64,000 nucleotides of DNA from Rhizobium sp. Root1203 (GCF_001424945.1 NZ_LMCW01000004.1:1-64000); one strand, 5' to 3'; positions 25,211 through 34,711 are shown, counted from the stretch's first letter. Made by a program: numbers and translations. Notes: generated by a model not told the origin, from the letters alone.

Positions 25211-26185
25211 TTATCCGTGCAGCGCGAGCGCCTTGGCGAAGACGTCGGCATCGACGTTGCCGCCCGAGGTGACGACGATGGCGTCTTCTTCGTCCAGTTG
25301 CTCGCCATGGAAGAGGGCTGCGGCAAGCGCCACGGCACCGCCCGGTTCGACGACGATCTTCAGCCGCGTGAATGCAACTGCCATGGCGCGCAGTGCCTCG
25401 TCGTCGCTGACCACGATGCCGGCACCGGAAAGCCGCCTCAGGATCGGGAAGGTGATGTTGCCGGGCTGCGGCGTGATGATCGCATCGCAGATCGAGCCGG
25501 TCAGCGTGGCATTGCGTTCGATCTGGCCCGAGGCAAGCGAGCGCGCCGTATCGTCGAAGCCGTAGGGCTCACAGGGGCGCACGCGGAAGGTCGGAGCGCT
25601 TGCTTCGAGCGCCAGCGCGATGCCGGAGCTCAGGCCGCCTCCACCGCAGGGTACCAGAACCTCGGCGGCCCTTACGCCTTCTTCCTCGGCCTGCTCGGCA
25701 ATTTCAAGACCCGTCGTTCCCTGTCCGGCAATCACCTGTGGTTCGTCGAAGGGCTTGATCAGCGTCAGCTTGCGCTCAGCCGACAGCTCGGCGCCCAGGG
25801 CGTCGCGGTCCTGGGTTGCGCGGTCGAAGAGAACGACCTCGGCACCCAGCGCACGGGTGTTGGCGATCTTCAGCTTGGGAGCGTCCGAGGGCATGATGAT
25901 GACGGAGGGGACTCCGTGCAGCTTGGCAGCAAGGGCGACGCCCTGCGCGTGGTTACCCGATGAGAAGGCGATGACGCCGCGGGCGCGGACAGCCGGATCG
26001 AGCGAGGAGACCGCTGCCCACCCGCCGCGGAATTTGAAGGAGCCCGTATGCTGAAGGCATTCGGCCTTCACAAAGATGCGCCGTCCGGCAATGTCGTTGA
26101 GGAACGGGGACGAGAGAAGCGGCGTGCGGCGTGCGTGTCCGCGCAGGCGGGCGCGGGCTGCGACGATCATTTCAATGCTGGCCAT
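25211..26185 (-). CDS. Threonine/serine dehydratase-like PLP enzyme
   Basis: 324 residues from ATG 26185 (GAAAGAG five bases before); an in-frame ATG at 26215 is possible. Fold-type II PLP enzyme: the Schiff-base Lys51 is in GSFKFRGG, the phosphate-binding glycine loop reads PCGGGGLSSG, and SSGNHAQGVA is the third conserved block. The single catalytic domain, with no ACT-like regulatory domain, points to a catabolic threonine/serine dehydratase or a racemase of the same family rather than biosynthetic IlvA. Confidence 0.88.
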   Translation of the reverse strand: MASIEMIVAARARLRGHARRTPLLSSPFLNDIAGRRIFVKAECLQHTGSFKFRGGWAAVSSLDPAVRARGVIAFSSGNHAQGVALAAKLHGVPSVIIMPSDAPKLKIANTRALGAEVVLFDRATQDRDALGAELSAERKLTLIKPFDEPQVIAGQGTTGLEIAEQAEEEGVRAAEVLVPCGGGGLSSGIALALEASAPTFRVRPCEPYGFDDTARSLASGQIERNATLTGSICDAIITPQPGNITFPILRRLSGAGIVVSDDEALRAMAVAFTRLKIVVEPGGAVALAAALFHGEQLDEEDAIVVTSGGNVDADVFAKALALHG

Positions 26186-26254
26186 GGAAGCTCTTTCAGA
26201 TGATGGTTCGCTCATGCTTAGGGCGGCATGCGGACGTTGTGAACGGCGACTTTG

Positions 26255-27328
26255 TCACGGTGACACGAAAAGCGTCTTTTTTGCAGGCGGGGCAAGCGCA
26301 ACGAGGTTGTCGCGGTTACGGCGCCTGAATTCCGTGGGACTGGTGCCGCTCACGCGCAGGAATTCGCGATTGAAATTCGATTTGCTGATGAAGCCGCAGT
26401 CGAACATCAGGCGCGTTACGGGCTCATCGGTCTGCGCCAACAGCTCGCAGGCGGCGCGAATTCGGAAATCGTTGACATATTGGGACACACTCATTCCGTG
26501 GACGCGGTTGACGGCAATCGAGACGCGGCGGGCGGACAGGTTCATCCGGCGGGCAATGCGGCTGAGGTTGAGATCGGGATCACGGTAGAGCTGGCGCGTC
26601 TGCATGAGGCCGTCGAGGGCCGCTGCGACGGTGGCGTCTTCTGCCGTGGGCACGGAAGCGGCGGGAAGCTGCGGCTCGGAAGACGTCGTTTCCAGCGACT
26701 GGCTGCCACTTGCAACGGCGGCGGCCGTGCCGAGGACGAGCAGCGTCAAGCCGTTTCCGACAGCGACGATGGCGCCGGAATGAATGCCGCCCGTCTGCGT
26801 GAAATCCAGGCTGATGGCGATGTCGGCGATGGCCGACGCGATCAGCGCGGCGGCGGTGATCAGCAGGGAGCGGTAAGACAGCAGGGCGCCGTCGAGCCGT
26901 GAGGCGACGAGCGCATCGGGGCCGTGACGCGCAAGCCAGAGGAGTGCTGCGCCGTAGGCGAGAAAGATGACGGTCAGAACCGGACCGACCGGTTCGCGCC
27001 AGAACGCCAGGAGGCAGGCGATCAGCAAGGCAGGCAACAGATGGAGCCGGAAGCGAACAAGCGAGACGGGTCCTTCCAGCGTAAGGCTTCGGAAGCTGAT
27101 CCACGCGAGGCTGGCGATCAGTGCGGCAACGATCGCCTGAGCCGGAACGATATCGATGACGTCATAGCCCCAGCGGATGCCGATCAGTACCGATTGCAGC
27201 GCGTAGACGCTGATCAGGAGGAGGAAAGGCCGCTTTTCCGGCGTGTTCCAGTCGCCCTGCCGGACCATGCGGATCAGCAGAATGGCAAGCAAAAGCGCGA
27301 TGACGAAGGGTAGCGGAACGAAGATCAT
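26255..27328 (-). CDS. Membrane-anchored AraC-family regulator
   Basis: 357 residues. The first 220 hold about seven hydrophobic segments (FVIALLLAILLIRMV; FLLLISVYALQSVLIGI; AIVAALIASLAWISF and others). The last 100 form the AraC DNA-binding domain (LSRIARRMNLSARRVSIAVN, then EPVTRLMFDCGFISKSNFNR). A transcription factor held in the inner membrane implies it senses an envelope or extracellular signal. It is divergent from a gene for an exported protein, a plausible target. Confidence 0.88.
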   Translation of the reverse strand: MIFVPLPFVIALLLAILLIRMVRQGDWNTPEKRPFLLLISVYALQSVLIGIRWGYDVIDIVPAQAIVAALIASLAWISFRSLTLEGPVSLVRFRLHLLPALLIACLLAFWREPVGPVLTVIFLAYGAALLWLARHGPDALVASRLDGALLSYRSLLITAAALIASAIADIAISLDFTQTGGIHSGAIVAVGNGLTLLVLGTAAAVASGSQSLETTSSEPQLPAASVPTAEDATVAAALDGLMQTRQLYRDPDLNLSRIARRMNLSARRVSIAVNRVHGMSVSQYVNDFRIRAACELLAQTDEPVTRLMFDCGFISKSNFNREFLRVSGTSPTEFRRRNRDNLVALAPPAKKTLFVSP

Positions 27329-27489
27329 GACGGCGGATCCGGTGTTGCGTGCGTGGATATCAGCACGAGAGTGACCCTGATCGCAATCGCGGGCGACCCG
27401 AATTGCGTTTCAGGTCTCGATAAATTTCCCGCACCGCCACCTTGGCTCAGCCGCCACGTTCAGGGGCGGCTTTCTCAGGGAGACAGGCG

Positions 27490-28197
27490 ATGACATTATT
27501 TCTATTCATACCCGCATTCTTCATGACGCTGGTTGCGGCCTTTGCCGATTCCGGATCGTCCGGCGAGGCACTCGACGTTTCATCCGTCCGCACCATCGTC
27601 GTCAGCGGAGATGCCAGCGATATCAGGATCACCACCAAAGCCGACGAGCCATACCGGGCGGAAACGAGCGCCCGGCGCGACGGGTGGTTCTCCTCGTGGT
27701 ATTCTAGCTGGTTCTTCGACGGTTGCCCGGATCGCAGCCACATGCAGGTCGACGGTACGATGTTGCGGGTCGAGGTCATGCCGACCTCGTGGACGGATTT
27801 GTCCGACTGCACGCCAGAAGTGCTCGCGAATGTCCCTCCGGGAAGCGCCATCCGCATCGACCAACAGGCGGTCAAAGCGCGGCTCGAGGGGGATTTCGCA
27901 AGCCTTGAAGTTTCCAGCAAGGCGGCCGATATCGCGTTCGAAGGCCATGCCTCTACCATCGATATTCTGGGTGCGGCCGTGCGGGCACAGTTGAATTACG
28001 ATGCGATCCGGCGGGACGAGCGGATCGACATCTCCGCGCAATCGCTGGAGGCGGAGTTCGGTTTCGGCAGGGATGTGCCGGTCGACTATACCGTCACCGC
28101 CAGGGCCTCCTATGTCGATAGTCCGGCCCCAAGCGTGCCCGGCGCGAAGCCGCAGGTGACGATCAAGGGCGATTACGTTCGCGCGCGCATCCGCTGA
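27490..28197 (+). CDS. Exported protein of unknown function
   Basis: 235 residues from ATG 27490, seven bases after GGGAGA. A short signal peptide (MTLFLFIPAFFMTLVAAFAD) leads into a beta-rich domain with repeated strand patterns (IVVSGDASDIRITTKADEPY, later LEGDFASLEVSSKAADIAF), like the stacked-strand DUF4097/toastrack-type proteins. It has an aromatic WFSSWYSSWFFDGC segment. No enzyme motif seen. It is divergent from the membrane AraC regulator and ends exactly where ggt ends on the other strand (TGATCA shared junction). Confidence 0.7.
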   Translation: MTLFLFIPAFFMTLVAAFADSGSSGEALDVSSVRTIVVSGDASDIRITTKADEPYRAETSARRDGWFSSWYSSWFFDGCPDRSHMQVDGTMLRVEVMPTSWTDLSDCTPEVLANVPPGSAIRIDQQAVKARLEGDFASLEVSSKAADIAFEGHASTIDILGAAVRAQLNYDAIRRDERIDISAQSLEAEFGFGRDVPVDYTVTARASYVDSPAPSVPGAKPQVTIKGDYVRARIR

Positions 28198-29943
28198 TCA
28201 ATAGCCGCCGGCCGAGCCCTCGGCCGAGCGGCTATCCATGGCGCCGTAGTAGCGCGCGCCGCCGCCCTTTTCGATATCGGCGAGACTCTTGCCGCCGACG
28301 AGGATGCCGGCGGCCTGGCCCCATTGCGGCGGTCCGCTGCCGTCGTCCAGCGTGTGGCCCATGGCGACAAGCGTGCGGATCGTATCGGGGGAGAGGGTAT
28401 AGGGTTCGAGATAGACCTTGTCGGGCTGCCACTGATGATGAATGCGCGGCGCGTTGACGGCCTGGCTGATGTCCATGCCGAAATCGACGACGTTCAGGAT
28501 CGTTTCGAGCGTGATGGTGATGATGCGCGAGCCCCCGGGGCTGCCGATCACCATGAACGGCTTGCCATCCCTTGTGACGATCGTGGGGCTCATGGACGAG
28601 AGCGGCGTCTTCTTCGGCGCGATGGCATTGGCCTCGCCTTGAATCAGGCCGTAGAGGTTCGGCACCCCTGGCTTGGAGGTGAAGTCGTCCATCTCGTTGT
28701 TGAGCAGGATGCCGGTACCGGGCGCCACCACGCCGGCACCGAAGGAGCCGTTCAGCGTATAGGTGACGGCCACCGCGTTGCCCTCGTCGTCTATGATCGA
28801 ATAGTGCGTGGTCTCGACGCTTTCCTTCGCCCCGAGCGGTTTCAGGTTGGCCGAAGTGCCCGCCTTGTAGGTGTCGATCTTGGCGCGGATATCCCTGGCG
28901 TAGTTCTTATCCAGCAGCTTGGAGACCGGATTTTCGACGAAATCGGGATCGCCGAGTGCAATGTTGCGATCGACATAGGCGTAGCGCATCGCCTCGACCA
29001 TCAGATGCACCGTCTCGGCGGAGCCATAACCGAGAAAGGAGAGCGGATAGCCTTCCAGCACGTTCAGGATTTCGCATATGATGACGCCGCCGGAGGAGGG
29101 TGGGGGCGAGGAGACGATGTCGTAGCCGCGATAATTGCATTCGACCGGCTTCAGCTCGCGCACCGCATACCGTTCGAAATCCTCTTTTGCGAGGATGCCG
29201 CCCTTGGTCTGGCTCGCCTTGACGATCGCGTCTGCCGGAGCGCCCTTATAAAAGGCGTCGGGGCCGTTTTCGGCGATGCCCGAAAGCACGGCGGCAAGGT
29301 CGGGCTGCAGCAGCCTCTCGCCGGCGGTGTAGATCTTGCCGTCCGATTTCAGGAATATCTTCGCGGCGGCCTCGTCCTTGACCAGGCGCTTGGCGCTGCC
29401 GGCGAGGCTGGCGGCGTCACCCGGCTCAAGCGTGAAGCCTTCCTGTGCGTAGCGGATGGCGGGTCCCAGCAGCTCTTCACGCGATTTGGTGCCGTATTTC
29501 TCGCGCGCGGTCTCAAAGCCCATGACGGAACCGGGCACGCCGACCGCGAGGTAGCCATCGAGGCTGGCGCGCGGGACGACATCTCCCTTGGCATCGAGAT
29601 ACATCGTCTTGGTGGCGGCAAGCGGCGCGCGCTCGCGGAAGTCGAGGAAGGTGGTCCGGCCATCTTTCAGGCGAATGGTCATGAAGCCACCGCCGCCGAT
29701 GTTGCCGGCAGTCGGGTAGACGACTGCCAGCGCATAGCCGACCGCGACCGCCGCATCCACCGCGTTGCCGCCGCTCTTCAGGACGTCGATACCGACATCG
29801 GTCGCCAGATGCTGGGCGGTAACGACCATGCCATGCTCGGCCTCAGCGGGCGCGGGCGATGCGGCGAATGCCGGTGTCAGCGGCGCGAGAGCGAACGACA
29901 GCGCGGCGACCAGGGCGAACGATTTCATGCAAAGGCGATCCAT
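28198..29943 (-). CDS. ggt: Gamma-glutamyltransferase
   Basis: 581 residues from ATG 29943, which follows GAGGGGAA. There is a signal peptide (SFALVAALSFALAPLTPAFA), so it is periplasmic. Family hallmarks are DAAVAVGYALAVVYPTAGNI, the autoprocessing site VETTHYSIIDDEGN, whose second Thr becomes the nucleophile of the small subunit, then LNNEMDDF, and PLSSMSPTIV and GSPGGSRIIT in the small subunit. It cleaves gamma-glutamyl bonds of glutathione and related peptides. A longer open frame upstream is antisense to the next gene and is not part of it. Confidence 0.95.
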   Translation of the reverse strand: MDRLCMKSFALVAALSFALAPLTPAFAASPAPAEAEHGMVVTAQHLATDVGIDVLKSGGNAVDAAVAVGYALAVVYPTAGNIGGGGFMTIRLKDGRTTFLDFRERAPLAATKTMYLDAKGDVVPRASLDGYLAVGVPGSVMGFETAREKYGTKSREELLGPAIRYAQEGFTLEPGDAASLAGSAKRLVKDEAAAKIFLKSDGKIYTAGERLLQPDLAAVLSGIAENGPDAFYKGAPADAIVKASQTKGGILAKEDFERYAVRELKPVECNYRGYDIVSSPPPSSGGVIICEILNVLEGYPLSFLGYGSAETVHLMVEAMRYAYVDRNIALGDPDFVENPVSKLLDKNYARDIRAKIDTYKAGTSANLKPLGAKESVETTHYSIIDDEGNAVAVTYTLNGSFGAGVVAPGTGILLNNEMDDFTSKPGVPNLYGLIQGEANAIAPKKTPLSSMSPTIVTRDGKPFMVIGSPGGSRIITITLETILNVVDFGMDISQAVNAPRIHHQWQPDKVYLEPYTLSPDTIRTLVAMGHTLDDGSGPPQWGQAAGILVGGKSLADIEKGGGARYYGAMDSRSAEGSAGGY

Positions 29944-30023
29944 GACTTCCCCTCGAAGGACGGTGATGGAAGAGATATGGGATGCTGGTGGCGCGAGGCA
30001 ATGACGCGCGGTACCGCGGGGGA

Positions 30024-31034
30024 CTAAGCCCCGTCCGCACTCTGACGTGCAAGGCGCTCTTCCGCCGTGCGCGCCGCCGCCTGGAGATCGCGGGGTCGCC
30101 CTGCGATCTTTTCCAATGCGGCGATGGCGACGTCGGTCGCCAGATAGTCCGGCTTGTGTCCGACGCCGCAGATCCTCACGAGCTCCGAACCGGCGATATC
30201 GCGGGCAAGTCCCTGCGAGTGGAGATGCTCCAAGACGATATCGTCGCTGTCGCCTGTAATGATGACTGTCGGTGCGGCGATCCGAGCATAGAAAGGCGAC
30301 TGTGCCTTCACGTAGTCGAGCAGCCGGGTGAGATCGGAGGCATTGTTGCAGAAGGTCTTCGGGCGCAGCACGAGGGCAGGGCCGGTACGCGCGATATAAT
30401 CCGCAGGGCGCGGATTGGGGCGGAAGACGCCTCGCGTTCCCTGTTCCATCCTGTGAAGTCCGAGCGGCACCACGAGCGCGTGCGTAAAGAGCCAGCCGAT
30501 CAGCGGCACCGTCGCGACATGGTAGTACCAGTCCACCCCGCCCGGCCACGGATGTGTCGCCGGCGCGAGGAAAAGAAGGCCGCTGGTCCTTTCAGGATGG
30601 CGCACGCCGAAGGCCGCGGCAATGGCGCCGCCAAAGGAATGCCCGACGACGATCGCCTTTTCTATGCCGCGCTTTTCCATGAGGTGCGCGAGGGCATCCG
30701 CCTGCCCGGAGGGAAGAGCGTTTTCCGGACCGCCGCGCTCGGAATAGCCATGGCCCGGTCGGTCGACGAACAACATTTCGGCGCGGCCGGCGAGCGGCGC
30801 AAGAAAGGCCTCGCGCTGGTCGAGGAGATTGCCGCTGGCGCCGTGGATGAACACGATGGCCGGCAGGTCGGCGGTTTCAGGACGCGGAACGTGAACCGCA
30901 TTCATGCGATAACCGCCGATATCGGTCAGTTCCCCGATATTGGGGTAGGCCCGCTCGATCTGGCGCGCTTTGTACGAGGAGTAGCCGATGGCGGCTGCCA
31001 GGGGCGCGAGGAGCGTTGAGACTTCGGCAAACAT
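30024..31034 (-). CDS. Alpha/beta hydrolase
   Basis: 336 residues. An N-terminal hydrophobic stretch (STLLAPLAAAIGYSSY) may anchor it to the membrane. The core is classical: oxyanion HG at 64-65, nucleophile Ser133 in GHSFGG, acid in TGDSDDIV and His in GVGHKPDY. Substrate unknown; epoxide-hydrolase-like and haloperoxidase-like families share this pattern. It is upstream of ggt on the same strand with an 80-base gap and may be co-transcribed. Confidence 0.85.
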   Translation of the reverse strand: MFAEVSTLLAPLAAAIGYSSYKARQIERAYPNIGELTDIGGYRMNAVHVPRPETADLPAIVFIHGASGNLLDQREAFLAPLAGRAEMLFVDRPGHGYSERGGPENALPSGQADALAHLMEKRGIEKAIVVGHSFGGAIAAAFGVRHPERTSGLLFLAPATHPWPGGVDWYYHVATVPLIGWLFTHALVVPLGLHRMEQGTRGVFRPNPRPADYIARTGPALVLRPKTFCNNASDLTRLLDYVKAQSPFYARIAAPTVIITGDSDDIVLEHLHSQGLARDIAGSELVRICGVGHKPDYLATDVAIAALEKIAGRPRDLQAAARTAEERLARQSADGA

Positions 31035-31099
31035 GAAGCGACCCGAACACGTACAGACACAATACGCAAGACGGGCTGCACCCGATTCACCCTCAGCGA

Positions 31100-31714
31100 T
31101 CAGGTGCGGTCGCCGGCCAGTTTTTCGGCGAGTGTGTTCAACTGTTCCTGCGCGGTGCGATTGGCGGGGTACACGTCGAGAAATCGCTCCCAGGCCTTGA
31201 GCGCAAGCTGGTCGTTGCCGGATTCGGTGAGAATCGCAGCCATGCCTGACAGCGCGCCGAAATGACGAGGCTCGATATCGAGTACGCGTTCGATGTCGGA
31301 CATGGATTTGCGCATGCTGCCGTTGGCATAGTTCAAGGTGGCGCGGCGGTTCCAGCTCTCGGCGTAGTTCGGCTTCAATGCGATCGCCTGGTCGAGGAAG
31401 TCGAGGGCTGCGGCATTGCGCTTGTCCTGGATCGCCTTGTCGGCCCATTGCATCAGCAGGTTGACCGTGGCGCTGCCGGAATCGTTCCATTCCGTGCGAA
31501 TCTCATTGGCGATATCGCTGGCCTTGTCGGCGTCACGCTCGCGTTTCAGCTCTGTATAAAGCTGGTCGAGATGCTGCTTGGGGGAGAGGTTCGCATCCGG
31601 CTGCTCGACGATCGTTTCCTTGTCCTGCGCGGCGGCAGGCGGCACAGAAGCCAGCAAGGCGAAAGCAAGCGGCAGTACCGCTGATGTCATGGCTAAAAAA
31701 CGCATGGCGGGCAT
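31100..31714 (-). CDS. Exported TPR-repeat protein
   Basis: 204 residues from ATG 31714 (or 201 from ATG 31705). A signal peptide (FLAMTSAVLPLAFALLASVP, then PAAAQ) precedes three or four tetratricopeptide repeats (AALDFLDQAIALKPNYAESW; SMSDIERVLDIEPRHFGALS; LALKAWERFLDVYPANRTAQ). It is probably a periplasmic scaffold. The start lies in or next to a 7-base-pair GC hairpin (31706-31725), which may limit translation. Confidence 0.85.
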   Translation of the reverse strand: MPAMRFLAMTSAVLPLAFALLASVPPAAAQDKETIVEQPDANLSPKQHLDQLYTELKRERDADKASDIANEIRTEWNDSGSATVNLLMQWADKAIQDKRNAAALDFLDQAIALKPNYAESWNRRATLNYANGSMRKSMSDIERVLDIEPRHFGALSGMAAILTESGNDQLALKAWERFLDVYPANRTAQEQLNTLAEKLAGDRT

Positions 31715-31725
31715 ATTAGCCCGCC
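31706..31725 (-). promoter_or_regulatory. Hairpin over the TPR gene start
   Basis: GGCGGGC and GCCCGCC form a perfect seven-base stem around a six-base AT loop. One candidate ATG (31714-31712) is inside it and the other (31705-31703) follows at once. Such a structure could hide the translation start. Confidence 0.4.
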
Positions 31726-31818
31726 AACGCAGAAGATCAAAGCGATTTAACGGGATCACCTCGGCAATCCCCCGAACAGGCTCAGCGCCAAGGCGTCGAG
31801 CCATTCGGCCGTGCGATA

Positions 31819-31944
31819 TCAGCCCTGACGAGCCTTGAAGCGCGGGTTCAGCTTGTTGATGATGTAGACGCGGCCCTTGCGGCGAACCAGGCGGTTGTCA
31901 CGGTGACGAGCCTTGAGCGACTTGAGCGAATTCTTGATCTTCAT
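31819..31944 (-). CDS. rpmJ: 50S ribosomal protein L36, zinc-free type
   Basis: 41 residues, [20 protein letters not shown] through [13 protein letters not shown]. This is the longer L36 form found in alphaproteobacteria; the Cys/His zinc ribbon of the standard 37-residue form is missing, so it needs no zinc. It is a single gene, convergent with nothing, downstream of purK on the same strand, with its own upstream spacer of about 160 bases. Confidence 0.95.
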   Translation of the reverse strand: MKIKNSLKSLKARHRDNRLVRRKGRVYIINKLNPRFKARQG

Positions 31945-32106
31945 TGTTTTGATCCGCGATGTTTGGGGGAATTCACATTCGCCCGTATATATGACATTCA
32001 AAAGCGCGCTCAGGGCGCGCTCTTCAGGTTGGGCGAGCAGATAACCCGGGGACTTGTCTGTGTCAACCACATGAAGGTGTTTTTCCCGTGGCAGAGAGGG
32101 GTTCTG

Positions 32107-33183
32107 TCAGGGAGAAACCGATGATTTTGCCGTCAGCGTGGTGACGTGACCCATCTTGCGTCCGGGCCGGGATTCCGTCTTTCCGTAGAGATGGACGAGT
32201 GTGTCGCGGCGCCTAAGCCAGTCCGGCAGCGCGAGGATATCATCGCCGACCAGGTTCTGCATGACGCAGTCGGAGTGACGGTCGGCGTTGCCGAGCGGCA
32301 TGCCGGCGACGGCACGGATGTGCTGCTCGAACTGCGAGACGACGCACGCTGCTTCCGTCCAATGGCCGGAGTTGTGAACCCGCGGCGCCATCTCGTTGGC
32401 GATCAGGCTGCCGTCCGGGAGCACAAAGAACTCGATGCCGATGACGCCGACGTAGTCGAGCGCCGCAAGGATCGTCTCAGCAGCCCCGCGGGCGGCGACA
32501 GCCGTCGCGTCTGTAATTGAGGCGGGTACGGTCGAGGTGTGGAGAATGCCGTTGCGGTGGATGTTTTCGGCCGGATCGAAGCAGACGACGATGCCGTCGG
32601 TGGCGCGCGCAGCAATGATCGAAATCTCGCGCTCGAAGGAAACGAAGCTCTCGAGGATCAGGGGCACGCCGCCAAGGGCAGCATAGGCGCCGTCAGCGCT
32701 GTCGGCGCCGGAGCGGAAGACCTTCTGGCCCTTGCCGTCATAGCCGAGCCGGCGGGTCTTCAGGACGCCCTGTCCGCCGAAGTCCCGCAGTGCCGCCTCA
32801 AGGTCTGACTGGCTGTCCACGGCACGAAAGTCGGCTGTCGGTATGCCGCAGCCGTTAATGAAACGCTTCTCGACCAAGCGGTCCTGTGCCGCTTCGAGAG
32901 CCATGGGCGGCGGATAGACGGGAATGCTGCCGGCGAGCGCTTGCGCGGCGGAAACGGGGACGTTCTCGAATTCATAGGTCACCACGTCGCAAGCTCCGGC
33001 AAGTTCGGCGAGCGCCGCCGGATCGTCATATGCAGCAACGATCTGGCCATTGGCCACCTGTGCTGCGGGACAATCGACCTGCGGCTCGAGAACGATGGTG
33101 CGGAAATTCAGTCGCGCCGCCGCCATGGCCATCATGCGGCCCAGTTGGCCGCCGCCGATGATGCCGATCGTCGTGACGGTCAT
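32107..33183 (-). CDS. purK: 5-(carboxyamino)imidazole ribonucleotide synthase
   Basis: 358 residues of the ATP-grasp superfamily: the N-terminal Rossmann part [33 protein letters not shown] in the ATP domain, and [12 protein letters not shown] and [13 protein letters not shown] in the catalytic part. It makes N5-CAIR from AIR, bicarbonate and ATP in purine synthesis. The ATG at 33183 overlaps the purE stop by four bases. Confidence 0.95.
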   Translation of the reverse strand: MTVTTIGIIGGGQLGRMMAMAAARLNFRTIVLEPQVDCPAAQVANGQIVAAYDDPAALAELAGACDVVTYEFENVPVSAAQALAGSIPVYPPPMALEAAQDRLVEKRFINGCGIPTADFRAVDSQSDLEAALRDFGGQGVLKTRRLGYDGKGQKVFRSGADSADGAYAALGGVPLILESFVSFEREISIIAARATDGIVVCFDPAENIHRNGILHTSTVPASITDATAVAARGAAETILAALDYVGVIGIEFFVLPDGSLIANEMAPRVHNSGHWTEAACVVSQFEQHIRAVAGMPLGNADRHSDCVMQNLVGDDILALPDWLRRRDTLVHLYGKTESRPGRKMGHVTTLTAKSSVSP

Positions 33184-33680
33184 AGGTCGTCCATCGGGTA
33201 TTCTGCGACAGAAGCGCTCTGGCGTTCGCGCCATTCGTCAAGGCGGTCGGCGATTTCCTCGTCCGACAGTGCAAGGACGGCGGCAGCCAGGAGGGCGGCG
33301 TTGATCGCGCCCGCCTTGCCGATCGCCAGCGTGCCGACCGGAATGCCGCCCGGCATCTGAACGATGGAAAGAAGGCTGTCCTGACCCGACAGCGCCTTGG
33401 ACTGAACAGGAACGCCGAACACGGGAAGCGGCGTCATGGCTGCCGCCATGCCCGGCAGATGCGCAGCGCCGCCCGCGCCTGCAATGATGACCTTGAAACC
33501 TTCGTCGCGCGCCGTCTTGGCGAAATTTACCAGGCGATCAGGCGTGCGGTGAGCCGAGATGATGCGCGCGTCGTACGGGATTTCCAGCGCTTCCAGCGTG
33601 TCGGCGGCGTTCTTCATGGTCTCCCAATCCGACTGGCTGCCCATGATGATGGCTACGGGTGGTCTGTCTGTCATCGTCAC
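33180..33680 (-). CDS. purE: N5-CAIR mutase
   Basis: 166 residues of class I PurE: GSQSDWE at 14-20, SAHRTPDR with His44, and [20 protein letters not shown]. It converts N5-CAIR to CAIR for purine synthesis, working with PurK. The start is GTG at 33680, five bases after GAGGAAA; an ATG two codons later is less well spaced. It is first in a two-gene operon with purK. Confidence 0.95.
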   Translation of the reverse strand: MTMTDRPPVAIIMGSQSDWETMKNAADTLEALEIPYDARIISAHRTPDRLVNFAKTARDEGFKVIIAGAGGAAHLPGMAAAMTPLPVFGVPVQSKALSGQDSLLSIVQMPGGIPVGTLAIGKAGAINAALLAAAVLALSDEEIADRLDEWRERQSASVAEYPMDDL

Positions 33681-33690
33681 GACAATTTCC

Positions 33691-33894
33691 TCAGGCGATG
33701 ATATCCGGGATGATCTGGTCCTCGAGCTTCGTCAGCTTATCCTTGATGACCAGCTTCTTCTTTTTCATGCGTTGAATGCGCAGCGCGTCGCATCCGGTGG
33801 CAATCATGGCGTTGATGGCGACATCGTAGTCTTCGTGCTCCTGACGCATGCGCGCCACGATGAGCCTGACTTCCGCCTGTTCCTGATCCGGCAT
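33691..33894 (-). CDS. DUF465 (YdcH-like) small coiled-coil protein, copy A
   Basis: 67 residues. The DUF465 pattern is clear: [20 protein letters not shown], then [20 protein letters not shown] and TKLEDQI. It is a short helical hairpin protein of unknown function. It lies 10 bases upstream of purE on the same strand and has GGGGAA before its ATG. A second DUF465 gene points the other way 230 bases off. Confidence 0.9.
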   Translation of the reverse strand: MPDQEQAEVRLIVARMRQEHEDYDVAINAMIATGCDALRIQRMKKKKLVIKDKLTKLEDQIIPDIIA

Positions 33895-34123
33895 TTGTAT
33901 TCCCCACGATCGTCTTCGGACGCTGTCCGGCCTGGCGATGATTTTTGCATGCTCCTATCATCAAATAGCGGTAACGGCTAGTTGGTGATGATCATGAATT
34001 TGCCACGTAGTCTCCTTGTTTTCGCCTTCGACAACCTTTCAAAAATGTGTCACACTTTAAAGGTTGACGCCTTGGATCTCCGGCGGTGTTGGCCGGAGAG
34101 AGGTAAGAGGAAGGAAGGGTCAA

Positions 34124-34297
34124 ATGACTGTTCAAGCTCATCTTGAATCACTCCAGAAAAAGCATGGCGCTCTTGAGGACGAGCTTCATCTGCTTATGGT
34201 ATCCCCCTCGAGAGACGACCGTGAGGTTGCCGAGTGCAAGCGCAGAAAATTGCGCATCAAGGACGAGATTGAGCGTCTCAAATCATCCGTACATTGA
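34124..34297 (+). CDS. DUF465 (YdcH-like) small coiled-coil protein, copy B
   Basis: 57 residues from ATG 34124, which follows AAGGAAGGG. It has the same two-helix pattern as its divergent neighbour: LESLQKKHGALEDELHLLMV, then REVAECKRRKLRIKDEIERL. It lacks the long internal loop of copy A. The two likely arose by duplication and may form homo- or hetero-oligomers. Confidence 0.9.
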   Translation: MTVQAHLESLQKKHGALEDELHLLMVSPSRDDREVAECKRRKLRIKDEIERLKSSVH

Positions 34298-34450
34298 CAG
34301 GATAGCCTGAGCCTGGCGTGGGCCACGCGACAATGGAAGGCGATATCGCAAGATTCCCAACAATTTAGCAGGATTTGCGTCAGGTAGGATTTCCTGAGCG
34401 TCGGTTGCGGATATACGTCCCAATCGGCGCTCTTTCATTTTGGGCAGGTG

Positions 34451-34711
34451 TCAGGCCCAGAATTGATCCAGCCACAGATTGAGCCTGTCGAAGCCGCGAT
34501 TGTTGACCGCATAGATGCGCTTGGTGCCATTTGCGGTTACCGAAACCAGGTTGCAATCGAGCAGCGCCTTGAGGTGCTGCGAGACGGCGGGGCGGCTTAT
34601 CGGGAGGCCCTCGGCGAGTTCGTTGACGGTGCGCGGCGCTCGTCGAAGCTCCTCCAGCAGGAAGCGCCGGTGAGGGTCGGCTATCGCAGTGAAGGCGTCC
34701 GCGTTCGACAT
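34451..34711 (-). CDS. ArsR-family regulator
   Basis: 86 residues: a compact winged helix-turn-helix (PHRRFLLEELRRAPRTVNEL, AEGLPISRPAVSQHLKALLD, then RIYAVNN in the wing). No ArsR-type metal Cys motif is present, so it probably senses something other than arsenite. It follows the TSUP permease gene by 69 bases on the same strand and may regulate it. Confidence 0.88.
   Translation of the reverse strand: MSNADAFTAIADPHRRFLLEELRRAPRTVNELAEGLPISRPAVSQHLKALLDCNLVSVTANGTKRIYAVNNRGFDRLNLWLDQFWA

Noticed and set aside
28324-30027. A 567-codon open frame on the plus strand across ggt
   Set aside because: It is exactly antisense to a complete gamma-glutamyltransferase with all motifs; its product is Arg/Gly/Asp-rich with no family pattern. 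Long antisense frames are common in GC-rich DNA.
28198-30549. Single 783-residue protein formed by ggt plus an upstream extension
   Set aside because: The first 200 codons of that frame are antisense to part of nothing useful and overlap the alpha/beta hydrolase gene on the same strand in another frame; ggt has its own signal peptide and ribosome-binding site at 29943.
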